NCBI GenBank assembly: GCA_024509875.1
Contig: JAMPIV010004903.1
Location: 446,001-510,000, forward strand
DNA: 64,000 bases
Source: Oreohelix idahoensis
Taxonomy: Eukaryota; Mollusca; Gastropoda; Stylommatophora; Oreohelicidae
Reading direction: 5' to 3'
The notes under the pieces were generated by a model. The model did no database searches and had not been told where the DNA came from. It was given only the letters and a program-made list of their open reading frames with translations. Position 1 is the first letter of the stretch; each line of letters starts with the position of its first letter. The translations under genes were made by a program, and so were the position numbers. Positions 9,540 through 44,490 of the stretch are shown piece after piece.

Positions 9540-10281
9540 GTTAACTATTGAGCATATTAAATTAGACTGAGGATTTAGGTTACGAAACCTGTTTTACTCC
9601 GACATCATTTATGAAAGAATTGTGTCTAATTTGTTTTTGTGACCACATTTTTCCAAACTCCCCCCCCCACCTTATCGCCACAAAATTGCAGACACCGCCT
9701 TCTTCCCTCATTGGGTGACGTCGTATGTTGACGACCCCTTATAAACGATGGTGATGATAACTTCTTTTTTTTTTTCTCTAATCTTTGGTATTCCTCTACG
9801 CCTAACTTATGTTAGTGCCATGTGGTGTAGGCTTTAAAAAGTTATTACCGCGTAAACTGTAGAAAAGCGCAAAAATCACAAAAGTCACATCTGGGACATT
9901 TTGTTGTTGATGATGTTCACTGTTTTATTTATCTTTACTCTTCTGAATAATCAGACCTACTTCTTTTTTAGGTATTAATGTTTTGGTTTGTGACAACTCA
10001 CGGCTAGAAAATTAAACACGTTTACATTCAACACTTAGTGTGTAGGGTTTATTATTTTTTTTAATAGATCGACAACAGTGTTACAGGTAAGTAATGACAC
10101 ACACATACACACGCACGCACGCACACACATATACAACTACACAGAGATAACACACACATATAGACACATACGTAACTACATACATATAGACTTAATTAGC
10201 CTCTTTTTAAATACTTGCCATTTGCAATCTTAAGTGTTCATCTCTTTTGTTATATTTTACAAAGTATGCACATTCTTCTTT
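9540..10281. other. Intronic DNA without a recognised gene
   Basis: AT-rich sequence inside the last visible intron of the dehydrogenase gene. It contains a CA/CACG-rich tract at about 10098-10170 and a poly-C near 9661. I see no coding or structural signal otherwise. Confidence 0.5.
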
Positions 10282-10545
10282 TTAACCCTTCAACTACCAT
10301 AGGAGCATGGGAGTTCAACAAACGTAGGTCAAGTCCTCCTGTCGTATATCTTCAGCTCAGGGTCTTTCCTTATCTTCCTCATATTTGTGCATTATCTTAT
10401 CTTCAATCCTCTTCTCTGTGTTTAGTTCTGTCTACCTCTGATAATTTTTTTTTTTAAATTTTTTTTTTTTAACCCTAAAGGTTCCAGAACAAGGATTGCA
10501 TGGAAACGATAACACCAGGTTTCCTCGGTGTGTGTCCTGTCCATC
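10282..10545 (-). mobile_element. RTE-A LINE 3' stub (decayed)
   Basis: Read on the minus strand it aligns with the 3' end of the full-length RTE-A element at 18518-21750 and with the copy at 62342. Landmarks on the plus strand are AGGAGCATGGG near 10299, the TCCTCCTGTC block and the GTGTGTCCTGTCCATC block near 10530. An expanded T-rich tract interrupts it around 10445-10470. No open frame survives. Confidence 0.75.
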
Positions 10546-10885
10546 TCACGCGCCAATTGTGTAGATTACCTTCCTAAAGCTACCTTTCTTCGAATCCTGG
10601 TTTCTTAATTTCTTAACAGAACAAGTGTAATTTCAAGCACTGGGTGAAATAAATATATACTGAAGCACATTAAAAGCGCACCACCTGTATAATCCAGGGA
10701 CAGAGTGTGAAATGTAAATATAAGTGTTTACAAGTTTACATATTTGGAATCTTTATTCATTTTCCTATGAATCAATGCTGGTCATTAATTTGTACATTTG
10801 ATTGTTATGAAATTCATTGCATTCTGTGCAGGGAAGGGAGAAAACAAAAAATGCAACCAATAAAAAAAATTCATTCACACTATCC

Positions 10886-11902
10886 TCAGTATCTGGTATG
10901 TCCACCGCGTGCTTGCAAACAAGTTTGGCAGAGGCTCCGCATGGAACGCACAAGTCTCTGAAAGAAATTCCGGGGAATCAAGTCCCATTCACGTGTAAGA
11001 GCAGCTTCGAGCTGTTGCAGATTAGCTGGAGAACCTTGCCTGTAGACTCTGCGTCCAAGCTCGTCCCACAGATGTTCTATAGGGGACATGTCTGGTGATA
11101 GGGCAGGCCAATCAATCATGTTCGGCTGCTGTAGATATTGCTGCGTAATGCATGCGGTGTGCGCACGTGCGTTATCCTGCTGGAGAAGCTGCAAGTCTGG
11201 ATAATTTACGAACGCAGGAGCAACCAATGCATCCAGAACCTCATCTCGATATGTCACAGCATTAACATTTCCACGGAAGACGTGAAGAGGCAAGCGATGG
11301 TGAAAACTGAATCCTCCCCAAATGTGAATACTGCCACCTCCAAATCGGTTGTGCTGACGAACACAGCAATCTGCAAAGCGCTCTCCACACCGTCGCCAAA
11401 TCCGCATACGTCCATCAGCAAAGGATATGTTGAATCTGCTCTCGTCTGTGAATAGGACAGCATTCTACTGCAGTCTAGTCCATCTGACATGTTGCTCTGC
11501 CCATTGCAGGCGCTGCTGACGATGTCTGTGAGTCAAGTTTGGCCCAACATAAGGTCGTCTTGCAGTAAGGCTTTTATCTCTGAGTCGTCGTATGACTGTC
11601 ATTCGAGAGACTTGCCCACGTCTACCCACTATTGCTCTTGCTGTTTGACTTGCCGGGAGAGAACAATTCCTTAGGTGACTCAGCACTATATGACGATCTT
11701 GCGCAGGGGTAGTAACTCGTGGTTGGTCACTCCGAAGTCTATCCCGGGCACTGCCAGTGGTTCCGTAACGTTCATTGAGACGTACAATAGTGCTGTGGTG
11801 GCAATTCATCCTTCTGGCAATGGCCCGCGAGCTCATTCCGGTCTCCAACATACCAATGGCTCGTTGGCGGTCGTTTTCAGATAGTCGTGGCATTTCAAGC
11901 AC
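10886..11902 (-). pseudogene. Tc1-like transposase with one in-frame stop
   Basis: One frame of about 338 codons, broken only by a TAG at 11465-11467 where copy 2 keeps TGG. The N-terminal half carries the paired-type helix-turn-helix region (MPRLSENDRQRAIGMLETGM, then CHHSTIVRLNERYG) and the GRPR-like linker, here RSDQPRVTTP. The catalytic half has FTDESRFN (first Asp), GGGSIHIWGGF, QQDNARAHTA (second Asp) and SPDMSPIEHLWDEL (third residue Glu), ending ARGGHTRY. There are 32 residues between the second Asp and the Glu, against 34 in classical Tc1. It cuts and pastes its own inverted repeats at TA. The stop probably inactivates this copy. Confidence 0.9.
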
Positions 11903-12016
11903 ATGTACTGGGTGTTTGTCTCTACGGCCTTTCTATACCGCCACAACGCGTACACATTTTCAGGGTCATAGCTGTTGGGAATCGTGTTGCACGTGTAACT
12001 TTCATTGTTTTCATGT

Positions 12017-12224
12017 CTTCTTCTTCTTCTGTCCTTAGCCACAGACCGTCAAAGCAGTCAGTGGCCATTACGCCTAGTGGCGTCTTAGGGCAACAGCAGA
12101 TAGGTTTTCTTTGCCATTGTTTCCCATCACGCCTAGTGGCGTCTTTAGGGCAACGGCAAATCAACCCATTTGCTGTTGTTTCCGTAATCGAAGTGACTGG
12201 CAAACGGGTGATCAGCCCGTTGTG
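12017..12224 (-). mobile_element. LINE-6 3'-tail stub or SINE nested in Tc1
   Basis: Flanked by a 12-bp target duplication TTGTTTTCATGT (12005-12016 and 12225-12236), and absent at this point from Tc1 copy 2. The minus strand ends in the LINE-6 tail (GACTGCTTTGACGGTC, then GGCTAAGGA and GAAGAAGAAG). The internal motif GACGCCACTAGGCGT occurs twice, so this may be a SINE that borrowed the LINE-6 tail rather than a simple truncated LINE. Confidence 0.8.
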
Positions 12225-12424
12225 TTGTTTTCATGTAGTCTGTACACAAACCCGTGGGTTGAATCATGCACTTTCCATTTCAGCAGCCATTCGCTCTCTA
12301 CCTCATGACAAACACGGGGAAAATCCATTCCCACACTTTTTTTTTTCCAGCTTCTCGGCATCAGTATATATAATAGTGGTGCGTTTTTAATGTGCTTCAG
12401 TATATTATTAGCACATGTTCCTAT

Positions 12425-12545
12425 AAATTCTTGGAAGGTTAAGGCGGCCGGCGTGATGCTGACCACATAACCCCTAGCACCGATGGTCAAGAAAATATGG
12501 GCCTAACACCATATTCCCAATATGCCTCAGTCTTAAAGCATTTAG
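12425..12545 (+). repeat. Interspersed repeat shared with 30735-30850
   Basis: Starts CTTGGAAGGTTAAGGCGGCC, then GGCGTGATGCTGACCACAT and ATGGGCCTAACACCA. The same blocks in the same order occur near 30735-30840. Family unknown; SINE-like size. No internal promoter is certain. Confidence 0.6.
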
Positions 12546-12756
12546 ACAAACATATAGGAAGGTAATATCAAAGCGTATTGATTGAATCAACTGCAGTATT
12601 TTGAAATACTCCTACAAAGCTTAACGCTAAATGTCTAGTGGAAACATCTGGCCCGATGTACCACACGGGAAGATTAAAATCTCATAATAAATAAGAGTAC
12701 GATGAATATGTCTATCCGCGTATTCTAGTATATCTGCAATTACCTTCCACACATAC

Positions 12757-31512
<18,756 letters not shown>

Positions 31513-31621
31513 GCCAAGTCCAGGTTTGGTCGGGCTGTCAAGAGATAAATGGGACGATTACAGTTTTGAAACGTCTCTGTCAGTGTAAATACCTGGATCA
31601 CACGAATAGTAAGTGTGTGTG

Positions 31622-31624
<3 letters not shown>

Positions 31625-31712
<88 letters not shown>
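31625..31712. repeat. (TA)n followed by (CA)n microsatellite
   Basis: About 75 bp of TA then a short CA run, roughly 115 bp upstream of the dehydrogenase start codon. It could lie in its 5' UTR or promoter. Confidence 0.95.
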
Positions 31713-31713
<1 letters not shown>

Positions 31714-34414
31714 GGCAGGTGTAACTTACAGATAAAGAATTGTACATGAACCGTATGTGTAACGAATAGTTATACATAGAGAAGTATGAAACAGAGGTCG
31801 TCAGTCTAACATGAAGCTGATACTTTCTATATGAAAGAGAATGGTAGACAATGAATGAACAAATAAAATGATTAATGGAAGACGCAAAGTTGTGATCACT
31901 CAAAAAAAAGTGTCTAGAAAATTATAGACAGAAAGCATAGATGACCCTACTGTGATTAAGTGGTTATATTCTTTCGTCATCTTTTACCTCGTTTCTTCAT
32001 CGTTCTTACCTTCTTCTTCCCCGTGTTTGCCCTTTCAACTAACATAGACTCCTTCTGTCCTATTATAATTTAAATCGTTCTCGTCTGGGCGTTTTTATCG
32101 AAAGCTATCGTTTATAAATACATCTTCCTCCATTTGATGTTGGTATTATTATCACGAGCAATGACAAGTTAACCACACGGCGTTTAAAAAAGTTAACATA
32201 ATCTTCTGCAGCAATAAAATAGGTATCCTAAATCTGATACAGTATTGGGCCCAGCATTTAACGTTCCAGGCAAAGGAATTTCGTGATATTCCGCCCTCTA
32301 GAACAGTCACAGGATTATTACCTTTCACATGTGGTCTGCCTTTGATGGCAGGTCAGGACCATATCTCTTTTTTACACGCTTTTCTTTAACTTGCCTTGTA
32401 TGTCACTCTCGTGTCACCTTCAAATCTTGTAATCGATTTATCGATCACTTCCAAATGAGCAATAGCTCTGAGACCTGGCATAATTGTGTATTACCCATGA
32501 CAATACAATAATCAGTCGTAAAAATAATAAAATTAATAATCAATTTTTGTGTGATGTTTCTGCACGGAAATAGGTGATAACTGCAAATAATCTAGGTGTA
32601 TTCTTTCCAACAAGATTGTCTCTCTTCAGAGAAATGTTGAAACCCCCCCCCCCCCCCCCCAGCCTTCCACACATACACTATCGCACGGGCGTGCACAGAC
32701 ACACAGACATACACACAACTGACAAATACATTTAAAAAACTTAATTTAGAACTCTTATCAAAATATTAACTTTCTGTGTAATATACTGAATAATGAAATC
32801 TGCATCCTGTGCTCTGGACTCGTTTATCGCAAACTGATGATGTCATTAGCGGATCGATTACATTTGACTTAAATTTAAAAACAACAACAACATAACGCTA
32901 AAAAGAAAAAAAAACTTTAAACACACACTTTTAATGCACTAAAAGGCCACAAATAATGTTTCAAGGAGTTTATAGCTTGCAGTCAAAAAATGTAACATCA
33001 AATTGACAAAGACCGTGGGCATCTTGTGCGAAGGAAACGCGGATCCCGTCAAAGGGTGGACTTAAAAAGATGTCTTGACAATCGGAAGTAACTCTCTTTG
33101 ACTAAGGGCACATAATTCTTAGCGAATTGCCCTATTAAGCGTTAGACGGCAGCACGTCTTTTTGCATCACCTCTAGAGGAATATACCGAAACTTTCATTA
33201 CCTGACTGACACGAACTAATGCACGATCGCGCAAACTGTCAGCTGCCAACATAGACCTCCGACTATTGGCCGAGAGGCGGGGCTAAAGTTTATGCACAGA
33301 TTGGGACTAGCCATTACATTCTAGCGCATAGTAGAAGGCATTACGTTTCACATAAATTCATGGAAATCCCACAGGCTTTGTTCATAGTTTAATTCTAATT
33401 GTTGTATAAATTATAAACTGTGCTTCAAGGAGTTTTGCACAGTGAGAGGTTCGTACTTTATATAAATCATGTGCAGTTTTCCTTTTTCCTTGCTGTTGAA
33501 TACTTTCGCAATTAGCCTCATATCTAATGCGGGACGTAGTATTTACCTCGTGTCTATTCGTTACTTCTATTTACCAACTGTTTGTTGAATTATAGATTCT
33601 TCCTCTCAAGCAATTTCATTACTAACATATAGATTAATGTATCATCAATACACAGTGACATTGGCGCACTATATGTAACTTATAAATATAAGTATAAACT
33701 CAATATATTTAACACTATCATGTGTGCCATATGACATACCATCATAAATATAGGTAAAATTCTTCATTTGTGTGGTTGGGGACACTTTTATTTGTCGAGA
33801 TATTAGGGATAGAATGTTACTATCTAGTGGAAAGCAATCGGATGGACTGACGGTAGGACAGTGCGGGGGGACAAACGGTCAGACTGGTGGGCGAGTGGGA
33901 GGGCAGACAGACAAACAAACAAGCTGATTTAAGACACATTTACAGACAGATATACAGACAGCCAAACTCGGATTTATAAATGCGGGTTTACTGTTAAGTT
34001 TTAAAGTTGCCCAAATACTTTCGGCCTGTCACTTATAATTTTGGAATCCTTAGTCCAATCCTTCACTCTCTGGCTTCTGGGAGATGCTAGTTTGACGTTG
34101 CGATGCAGTCTGATTTGTGTCTCTGATTTCGCTATATTATATCTCTCATTCTAAGTTCGAATCCCAGATTGTTCTTCCGATGAATTTTCCAGAATTTTCC
34201 GCTAGCCGGTGTAATTAACTGCGTATTGTTACGATTCACCTGGCGGAACGTAAATACGTCTGATTGCGGTCACAGCAAAAAGAATGTAAGGGCACTAAAT
34301 ATGCAAAATAATAGGACAATGAGGGAAAAAAATGCAGACATGAAGTGATACTGCCGGAGTGAAAGAGAGAGAGAGAGAGAGGGACACTAAGTACATGAAC
34401 AAACCCGTTTTGTC
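31713..34414. other. Upstream region of the dehydrogenase, no gene recognised
   Basis: AT-rich, with a poly-C run at 32643-32660 and scattered CA repeats. It presumably contains the promoter and any 5' UTR exon of the minus-strand gene, but I cannot point to a core promoter element with confidence. Confidence 0.45.
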
Positions 34415-38430
<4,016 letters not shown>

Positions 38431-38437
38431 TTGGTAA

Positions 38438-38757
38438 ATGCAAACGTTAGAAACAGTTAATATTTATTGTAAGAAAGATGAAGAAGATAGAACAGTTTCA
38501 TCATCATCTAACAGTCTTAGTTTTTTTGATGATGCAGACATGGATGGAGCTCTTGCAAGGGTTTCTGCTGAAGTAACTGTTATTGTTGAACAGAATCGAC
38601 ATCGTTGCACTCCGGGCAAACCCATAGGTGCTCGGTCTCCCTCAGTATATGTCGAAGAGTGTGAATGCTAACTGTTCCTGTAGCTCGCTGGTTGTATACA
38701 CGACGGATGCATCCTCTCTGATGATGAAGTTGAAGGAATGCAAGCTGTTGATGTGGA
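38438..38757 (+). other. Unrecognised coding-like segment
   Basis: An ORF (38438-38671) reads with acidic, serine-rich composition (SSSSNSLSFFDDADMDGALA) and a Cys-rich end. A second frame just downstream (about 38699-38757) reads HDGCILSDDEVEGMQAVDVE before a donor-like GTAGG. Both look more protein-like than neighbouring shadows, but I recognise no family and stops separate them. It could be a host exon pair, a decayed transposon or chance. Confidence 0.25.
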
Positions 38758-38759
38758 AG

Positions 38760-41079
38760 GATTAGATGCTGGTAGGAAAGCAGTGAACTTTTCCTCAGGG
38801 ATTGCTATTTCTTTTCACATGTCACTATTCGTTAAACTTGGTCACTTAGTTTAATCATTTCTAACTTTGCATTTAAAGTAAAAGGGTTACGACTTCTTTT
38901 TTTCTCACTAGTAGACTTGGATGCTTATATAATTTAAGTAAAAATTCACTTATGTATATAATATAACAAGTTTAAAACGTTAGAGATACAGAATGATGAA
39001 ATGGTAGCATCAGACTGACTGATCGACATCAAGATGGCGTCTGACTCCGATTTCAGAGATTTCTATTGGTGATCGCGGGTTGGCCAAAAAGCGCCGTAAG
39101 AGCGAAGAATGCGCCGAAAATGTGCAGAAGGGTAATAATTGAGAAGCGCCGTATCAGCGAAGCGCCGCAAAGCGGTATTCACCAACAATAATACATTTTT
39201 TTAAAAATTACTGTGTCACACTAGACGTCAATAAGTTCAATGTGAATTTTTTCACTTGCCTTCTCAAAATCAAAAGAAAACTGAGTGCTTGTCGCGAGTA
39301 TGGATGATTGAGAATGTCTGAGTGTAGACAGACTTTGAATGATGTAATGTGAAAGTAGAGAAAAAAGAGTCTCTAATGAAATTATTGGGAGAGATATGAC
39401 TTCTGGGGGATAGTGAGGTTACTCCTCCATCATACCGCGACTATGTGTTATTGTCGTGACACATTCTAAATCCACATATATAAATTAAAAGGTAAATGTA
39501 AAGCCTAACACATAAATTCAATAAAAGGAAAGAGAAATGGTAAAAGTACAGAGCTGTCACAATGGCGTACAAAAATCCCCCTTGTTTTCTACTTCGTCTG
39601 CAAATTGTAACGTTTCACGTTGATAGTCAAGCCTACTGCATCACTACACGCTTTCTACAATAAAACGTGTACTGCATTTCTAAGAAAACCTTGAGATACG
39701 CAAGCTGATTAATGACCTAAATTAATACTTCCATTAATTTCATTTTATACACTACGTTAACATAAACGGAAGGACAGATGGAATTAGGATAGAGAGAGGG
39801 AGGGCTGAAAGCAGGAACGCATGCAACCCTAACACGCGTCTCGCGATATACAATTAATGCCACCCTCCCCAAGCGAAAGGCCAGAAGCAATACTTTTTTT
39901 CAGATGGACAGTGATAAAAAACACTACCCATACGAGAGTTAGGTTTAAAAACCTGAAAAACGCTTATTAGGAAACATGACATTATACTGGTTTACGTTTG
40001 AAAGCCTGACAGTACCCAGACACCACATCGTATCGAAGTGAACAGGAGGTAGAAGAAAATGCACATTTTGAACGCAGCCACCTAGCTCCCTTAAATTTAC
40101 ATAATTGGGTTCCTTAGGACTTGCTGACAAAGAATATGTTAAACGTTACGCAAATAGTCTAGGAATTAACAAATTATAGCCAAAATAAAATGGTGGTGCT
40201 GTCAGACAACACCAAAATCAGAATTGCGCAGTGGCAGGTTTTGAAACCACCATTTTACGGGAAATGGGCCACCATGTAAAATCCTATTTGATTGGATAGA
40301 AGTAAATGTAAGGCTAAACACGATTAGTCGGGATACAAATACTAATTCTTTGTTGTTAGGGAAACGTGAGTAGGAGTACTTTTTTTGAAAAGCTGTGTAA
40401 ACATGGCCCGATTGGTTAGACCCGCCAATATAGGCAATTAGGAGCGTCAGTTCAGTGCCACATGTTAAAATAAACTTACTAAGAAACAGTGCGTTGAGAG
40501 CCAGATCATATTTTTCGAAATAAAAGTCTGGGACAGAGGCAGATCGGAATTTGTGCCATTATTCATCGCCAGTCAACGTATCTGTGTATTATTTCCATGA
40601 ATTGTGGGACTGTGGTCCTAGTTATTGAAGCAGCACCTGGTCTGAGTTTTGCTGAATCCAGAGGCTGACAGCATACTCCTTGGTCCAGATAGCGACCAGT
40701 GAGGTGTCTCCAGAACACAGGAAGCAATCGAGCAGAGGAGTCTTTTCCTGCCGCCATCACGAAAGATAAGTTTCTGTGGCCAGAGTAGCTCAACATTATG
40801 TGCCCCCTCAAAAATTGACATTTTATCAAACACAGAGGGACAATTAATTGGTTCAAATGACAGGAACTGTTAACTTTTCCCAATACTATTTCCCCGATAT
40901 CAAACACTTGAAGTCATGATGAAAAACAACAACCAAGCTTGAACAAAACCAGTATTACCTCATATTACTACTGCACAAATTACACACATAGAATAATAAT
41001 AATAAACTATGTCAATACAAAGTTCATATATATAAACTGTGTACATAATACTTATAATTACATTTGATTGTGATTCCTG
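38760..41079. other. No gene recognised
   Basis: Unassigned. A small cluster of GCGCCG/GCGAAG words lies around 39085-39180. A minus ORF at 40563-40907 has no recognisable domain. No transposon ends were found. Confidence 0.4.
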
Positions 41080-41462
41080 GTTCACTGTGTAGTTGAATCA
41101 GGATACCCATTATTGAAAGAATTAATACATATATTTTTAAACTTAAACACTTGACTCATTTAAGATATTCTTATAGAGTGTTATATGTGTGTGAGTGTCA
41201 CAGTGTTGTAAAGTGTTGTGGAATAAATTAAATTGTTTATCTGTCTGTTGTTGTTGTGACTTACACTTCATCATTTTCAATACCCTAGACATTCAACGTA
41301 GTCATCACAATATTCCAGAATAATTCTGACTGAGGTATAAATGTGGTAGCAAGTAAGGTTATCTGTAATTCACCACACTTATTAGATACAGATACCTTCA
41401 CAGCTGATCTCAGTCAGTACACTAAGTCCCCTATAAATATTTATAACATTCCACTTTACCAC
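41080..41462 (+). repeat. Diverged Gmr1-like LTR fragment
   Basis: Aligns with the Gmr1-A LTR in element orientation. Shared blocks in order: CCCTAGACATTCAACGTAG, GGTAGCAAG..AGG, AATTCACCAC, CCTTCACAGCTG and the terminal ACCACA/CCACTACA end at 41462. Clearly more diverged than the two Gmr1-A LTRs. No Gmr1 coding sequence adjoins, so it is a solo or truncated LTR. Confidence 0.7.
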
Positions 41463-42389
41463 AGTTATATCGGACAATCTCTGACCCGTCCTCTCTGAGC
41501 TAATTAGAATAATCTAAGGCAGTAAGGACATACAGCGCAACATCTAGTGACAGTTAGAAGAGAAGAAATCCTGACCACAGGTAATATGTATATGTTTATT
41601 AAAGTAAAATAACAACATCAAAGAGAAGAAAAAAAACAAGTCCTTCATTACTCTGAAGGCTAGAAATCCCCAATCACAGAACAACAACCTAACACACCTC
41701 CTCTGGCAATCACACTAGCCACTGTCTCCGTCTCACACCCACACAACAACCAGAAACTTTCTCACAAATCAGGTTATCTAGCTAACAGGGAGGGGAGGGG
41801 GCGGCAGTCTTCGGTGATGAAAACGGTCTCTCCAGTCTTGAGCACAATAATCCTTGTATGTAAGTAATCTGCAACAAGAAAATCCTAACACAGTTCCTCT
41901 GAATCTTGATATCCAAATGTTGTGGAGATAAGATCCCCGTAGAAACAGTTGTTAAGATAATCCGAGCGCACACCAACTATCCAGTGCACTGGTGAAGGAG
42001 ACAACGCTAGTGCGACTATCCATGCACTACTATTATATGCGATTAGCAGGACATTAAAGACAACTGCTGGCAAGATGTCAACAAATATATCTGAGGGATC
42101 CCAGGAGATGCGCCTCTATCTGGTGGCTAAAGATGACTCAAGTTTCCGGCAGGTGATTATTGTCCACAGTGAAGATACCTGAAAGATACTCCACGCTACT
42201 CCGGGTTTACTGGCTGTCAATGGGTCGGACAGTGTTGCTGACACGTCGATAGCAAAGGTGGCAGCCTGTCTGGTGGAGGTTTATATCCTGCTACAGGCTG
42301 TGTGTATGTGCTCTAGGGTGACGGGACCTCAATGGGTTTGATGATATTGCCCGAAGGTTTGAGGACAAAGGCAACTACCAGGTTGCTTA
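41463..42389. other. No gene recognised
   Basis: Unassigned sequence following the LTR fragment. Short ORFs have no family resemblance. Confidence 0.4.
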
Positions 42390-42832
42390 CTTACTTACTT
42401 AGTCGTTCCCCTTCTACCGTGAGGTGTAGAGGTTTGGAAGAGAGAGCGCCAGACTATTCTATCAGCTGTCTTCTTCCTGGCCTGGTTCCATTCTAGTCCT
42501 CGGTCCTTCAAAGATTGTCTAATGTTGTCCTCCCAGCGGACTCTGGGTCGTCCTGGAGGTCTGGATCCTTGGCTCTTTGTTTCCCATGCTTGTCGTGGTA
42601 GCCGATCTTCTCCCATTATGTGAGGACAGCAAACCATAAGTCAGAAGAGTTCAGGACCACTGGTGTAAGACAAGGTGATATCCTGTCACCTTATCTTTTC
42701 ATACTCCTCATCAAGGCATGTAAGGAGAGAACAAGGAAGTATTCAGTGGGGTACTGGAAGATGAGACAGGTCTGTATTTCAGAGCTGGCATTAGCTGATG
42801 ATGTTGCCCTGATTGCTAAATCACGGATATAA
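42390..42832 (-). mobile_element. LINE-3 copy with 5' inversion
   Basis: 42390-42615 is the 3' end of LINE-3 on the minus strand, with an (AAGT)n tail at the left and GRPRVRWEDNIRQSLKDRGL coding. At 42615 orientation flips: 42616-42832 is an upstream part of the same RT gene on the plus strand (RTANHKSEEFRTTG, GDILSPYLF). Relative to the copy at 47640-48921, about 540 bp between the two parts are missing. Inversion plus loss at the junction is the signature of twin priming. Confidence 0.88.
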
Positions 42833-44234
42833 ACCAATATGTGGCAAAACGTATAAGCAGTAGATATTTTGCCAATGCAAGGTGCTCACAATAGGGGTAT
42901 AGAGCACCGGTACAGGCTGTTGACCACTCCCTGAAAAAAGTGCAAACTTGTCAAACTATAATTTTAACCAATGTACATCTATCTCTAATGTTTGCAAACA
43001 AACTTCACTTTGTATTCTTTCGCTACATCACCTCACATTCTCTCATTCAATACAAAAATCTTTACTCACCACCGTTCTCTTTTGCTGTACTCACTAGTGC
43101 CTAACCCCATTACGCAGGTAACACCAGCCATGCGTTAACTGCCGTGCGGTCTCCGCGCGAGCTTAAGGGCTAAAAATATTCCCCTACCCAGTGTGGTAAC
43201 AGGCGAAACAACCATGAAGGATTCAGCAAGTTAAATATAAACTTAGAATAATACCGAGTGGGAATTGAGCTAAGGCCCAATTTGATAATTGCCGCTATGT
43301 ATTAATAAGATACAACCCAAATAATTAACTTAAAAAAAGATGGTGTGCTTACCAAGCAAGGAATACAATTTCCGCATACAACAGTTTATAAGCTCTCAAC
43401 TGTATAACGTTGTTCTTGCAGCAAAGATTCCCCTAAAGACGATGGGTACTGAGGTTTTGCGACGCCTGGTTTAAATAGTAAAATAGAGTCCGCAGGTGTT
43501 CGACAAGCATTTCTCAGCCTGATCGAGATGAAACAGCACAGACGTATGACCATCCACAGAGAGCGTCTCCTGTCGCCTCTAGAGACGTGGACATCTACGT
43601 AACATTAGCCGCGCTCCCCCGTTCTCCGAGCGACTTCGTTCGTGACGAAAGAAGAGGACGGCAATATTAGAATCAATGTGTGACTATTGAAGAGTCCTTA
43701 TGTGTAGGAAAATGAGAAAAATTACCTCATTTCAGTTGTTTTTTCCCAGAGGGTGACTTTAGTTTCAAATGCATTAATGCAGTCGTGCATCATTGTCATA
43801 ACCTATTCCCTTCCCTGACGTTTTTGGATAAAGTAGTTTAAATATCCTTTAATGTCCTTCGTGAATGCCAAATTCTGAAGCCAATTGCTGCCGCCAAGCT
43901 TGTCTCGGAACTGTCATTTCAATTCTAAGAATAGTTAAATTTCTTAACTTAGTAGTCAGATCCTCCTTAAAACATGTTGATAAGAAAGCGAGCAAACCTC
44001 TCTATAGTAGCGCAAACCGTTTAACTCGTGTCCCGTTTCAAGGACAAATGTAGAGAATAGCCGTTGAAGCAATTGACATGAGCGTATGAAACTCACTACT
44101 TTCTTCTGACAATCTTCCTTCAGGACATAAATTACTATTGCGTGTCTCTTCCCTTCAAAATTTGCCATCTTATTATCTTTGGTCCTGTTCACTTATATAT
44201 CCCTTCAATCTTATTTTTTTTCTCAGATTATTCT
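42833..44234. other. No gene recognised
   Basis: Unassigned sequence; no transposon end, repeat partner or coding region identified. Confidence 0.4.
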
Positions 44235-44237
44235 CTC

Positions 44238-44490
44238 ACATCTTCTTTTTTGACCCGTAGCTGACGACTACCAAAGCAGTCAGTTGCCATCACGCCTTGT
44301 GGCGTCCTGTACGGCGGCTACAAAATGCTTCCACTTTGTTCGATCAGCGGCCATCCATCGTGCAGTGCCCCAATTCTGGTTCATTCTTTGCATCTCGGCC
44401 TCCACAGTTATTTGCCAAGTTGTTTTTGGTTGGCCTCTCTTTCGCTTTGCTTCAGGGGTTCATATCAAAGCTGTTCTTGTGATGGCATCA
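44238..44490 (-). mobile_element. LINE-6 3' end
   Basis: Minus strand: coding end corresponding to QRMNQNWGTARWMAADRTKW-type sequence, a GCCACAAGGCGTGATGGC block and GACTGCTTTGGTAGTCG tail, matching 18055 and 53430. Short and frameshifted. Confidence 0.8.

Larger units (their letters stand above)
10660..12400 (-). mobile_element. Tc1-like DNA transposon, copy 1
   Basis: Terminal inverted repeats CTGAAGCACATTAAAA(A)GCACCAC lie at 10660-10684 and 12376-12400, each flanked by TA, the Tc1/mariner target duplication. The minus strand carries the transposase. Without the nested stub at 12017-12224 and its target repeat the element is about 1.5 kb. A second copy at 36089-37263 shows the same sequence without the stub. 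Confidence 0.9.

Noticed and set aside
40563..40907. 114-codon minus-strand ORF
   Set aside because: No recognisable motif, an overlapping competing frame of similar length, and no splice or repeat context to support it.
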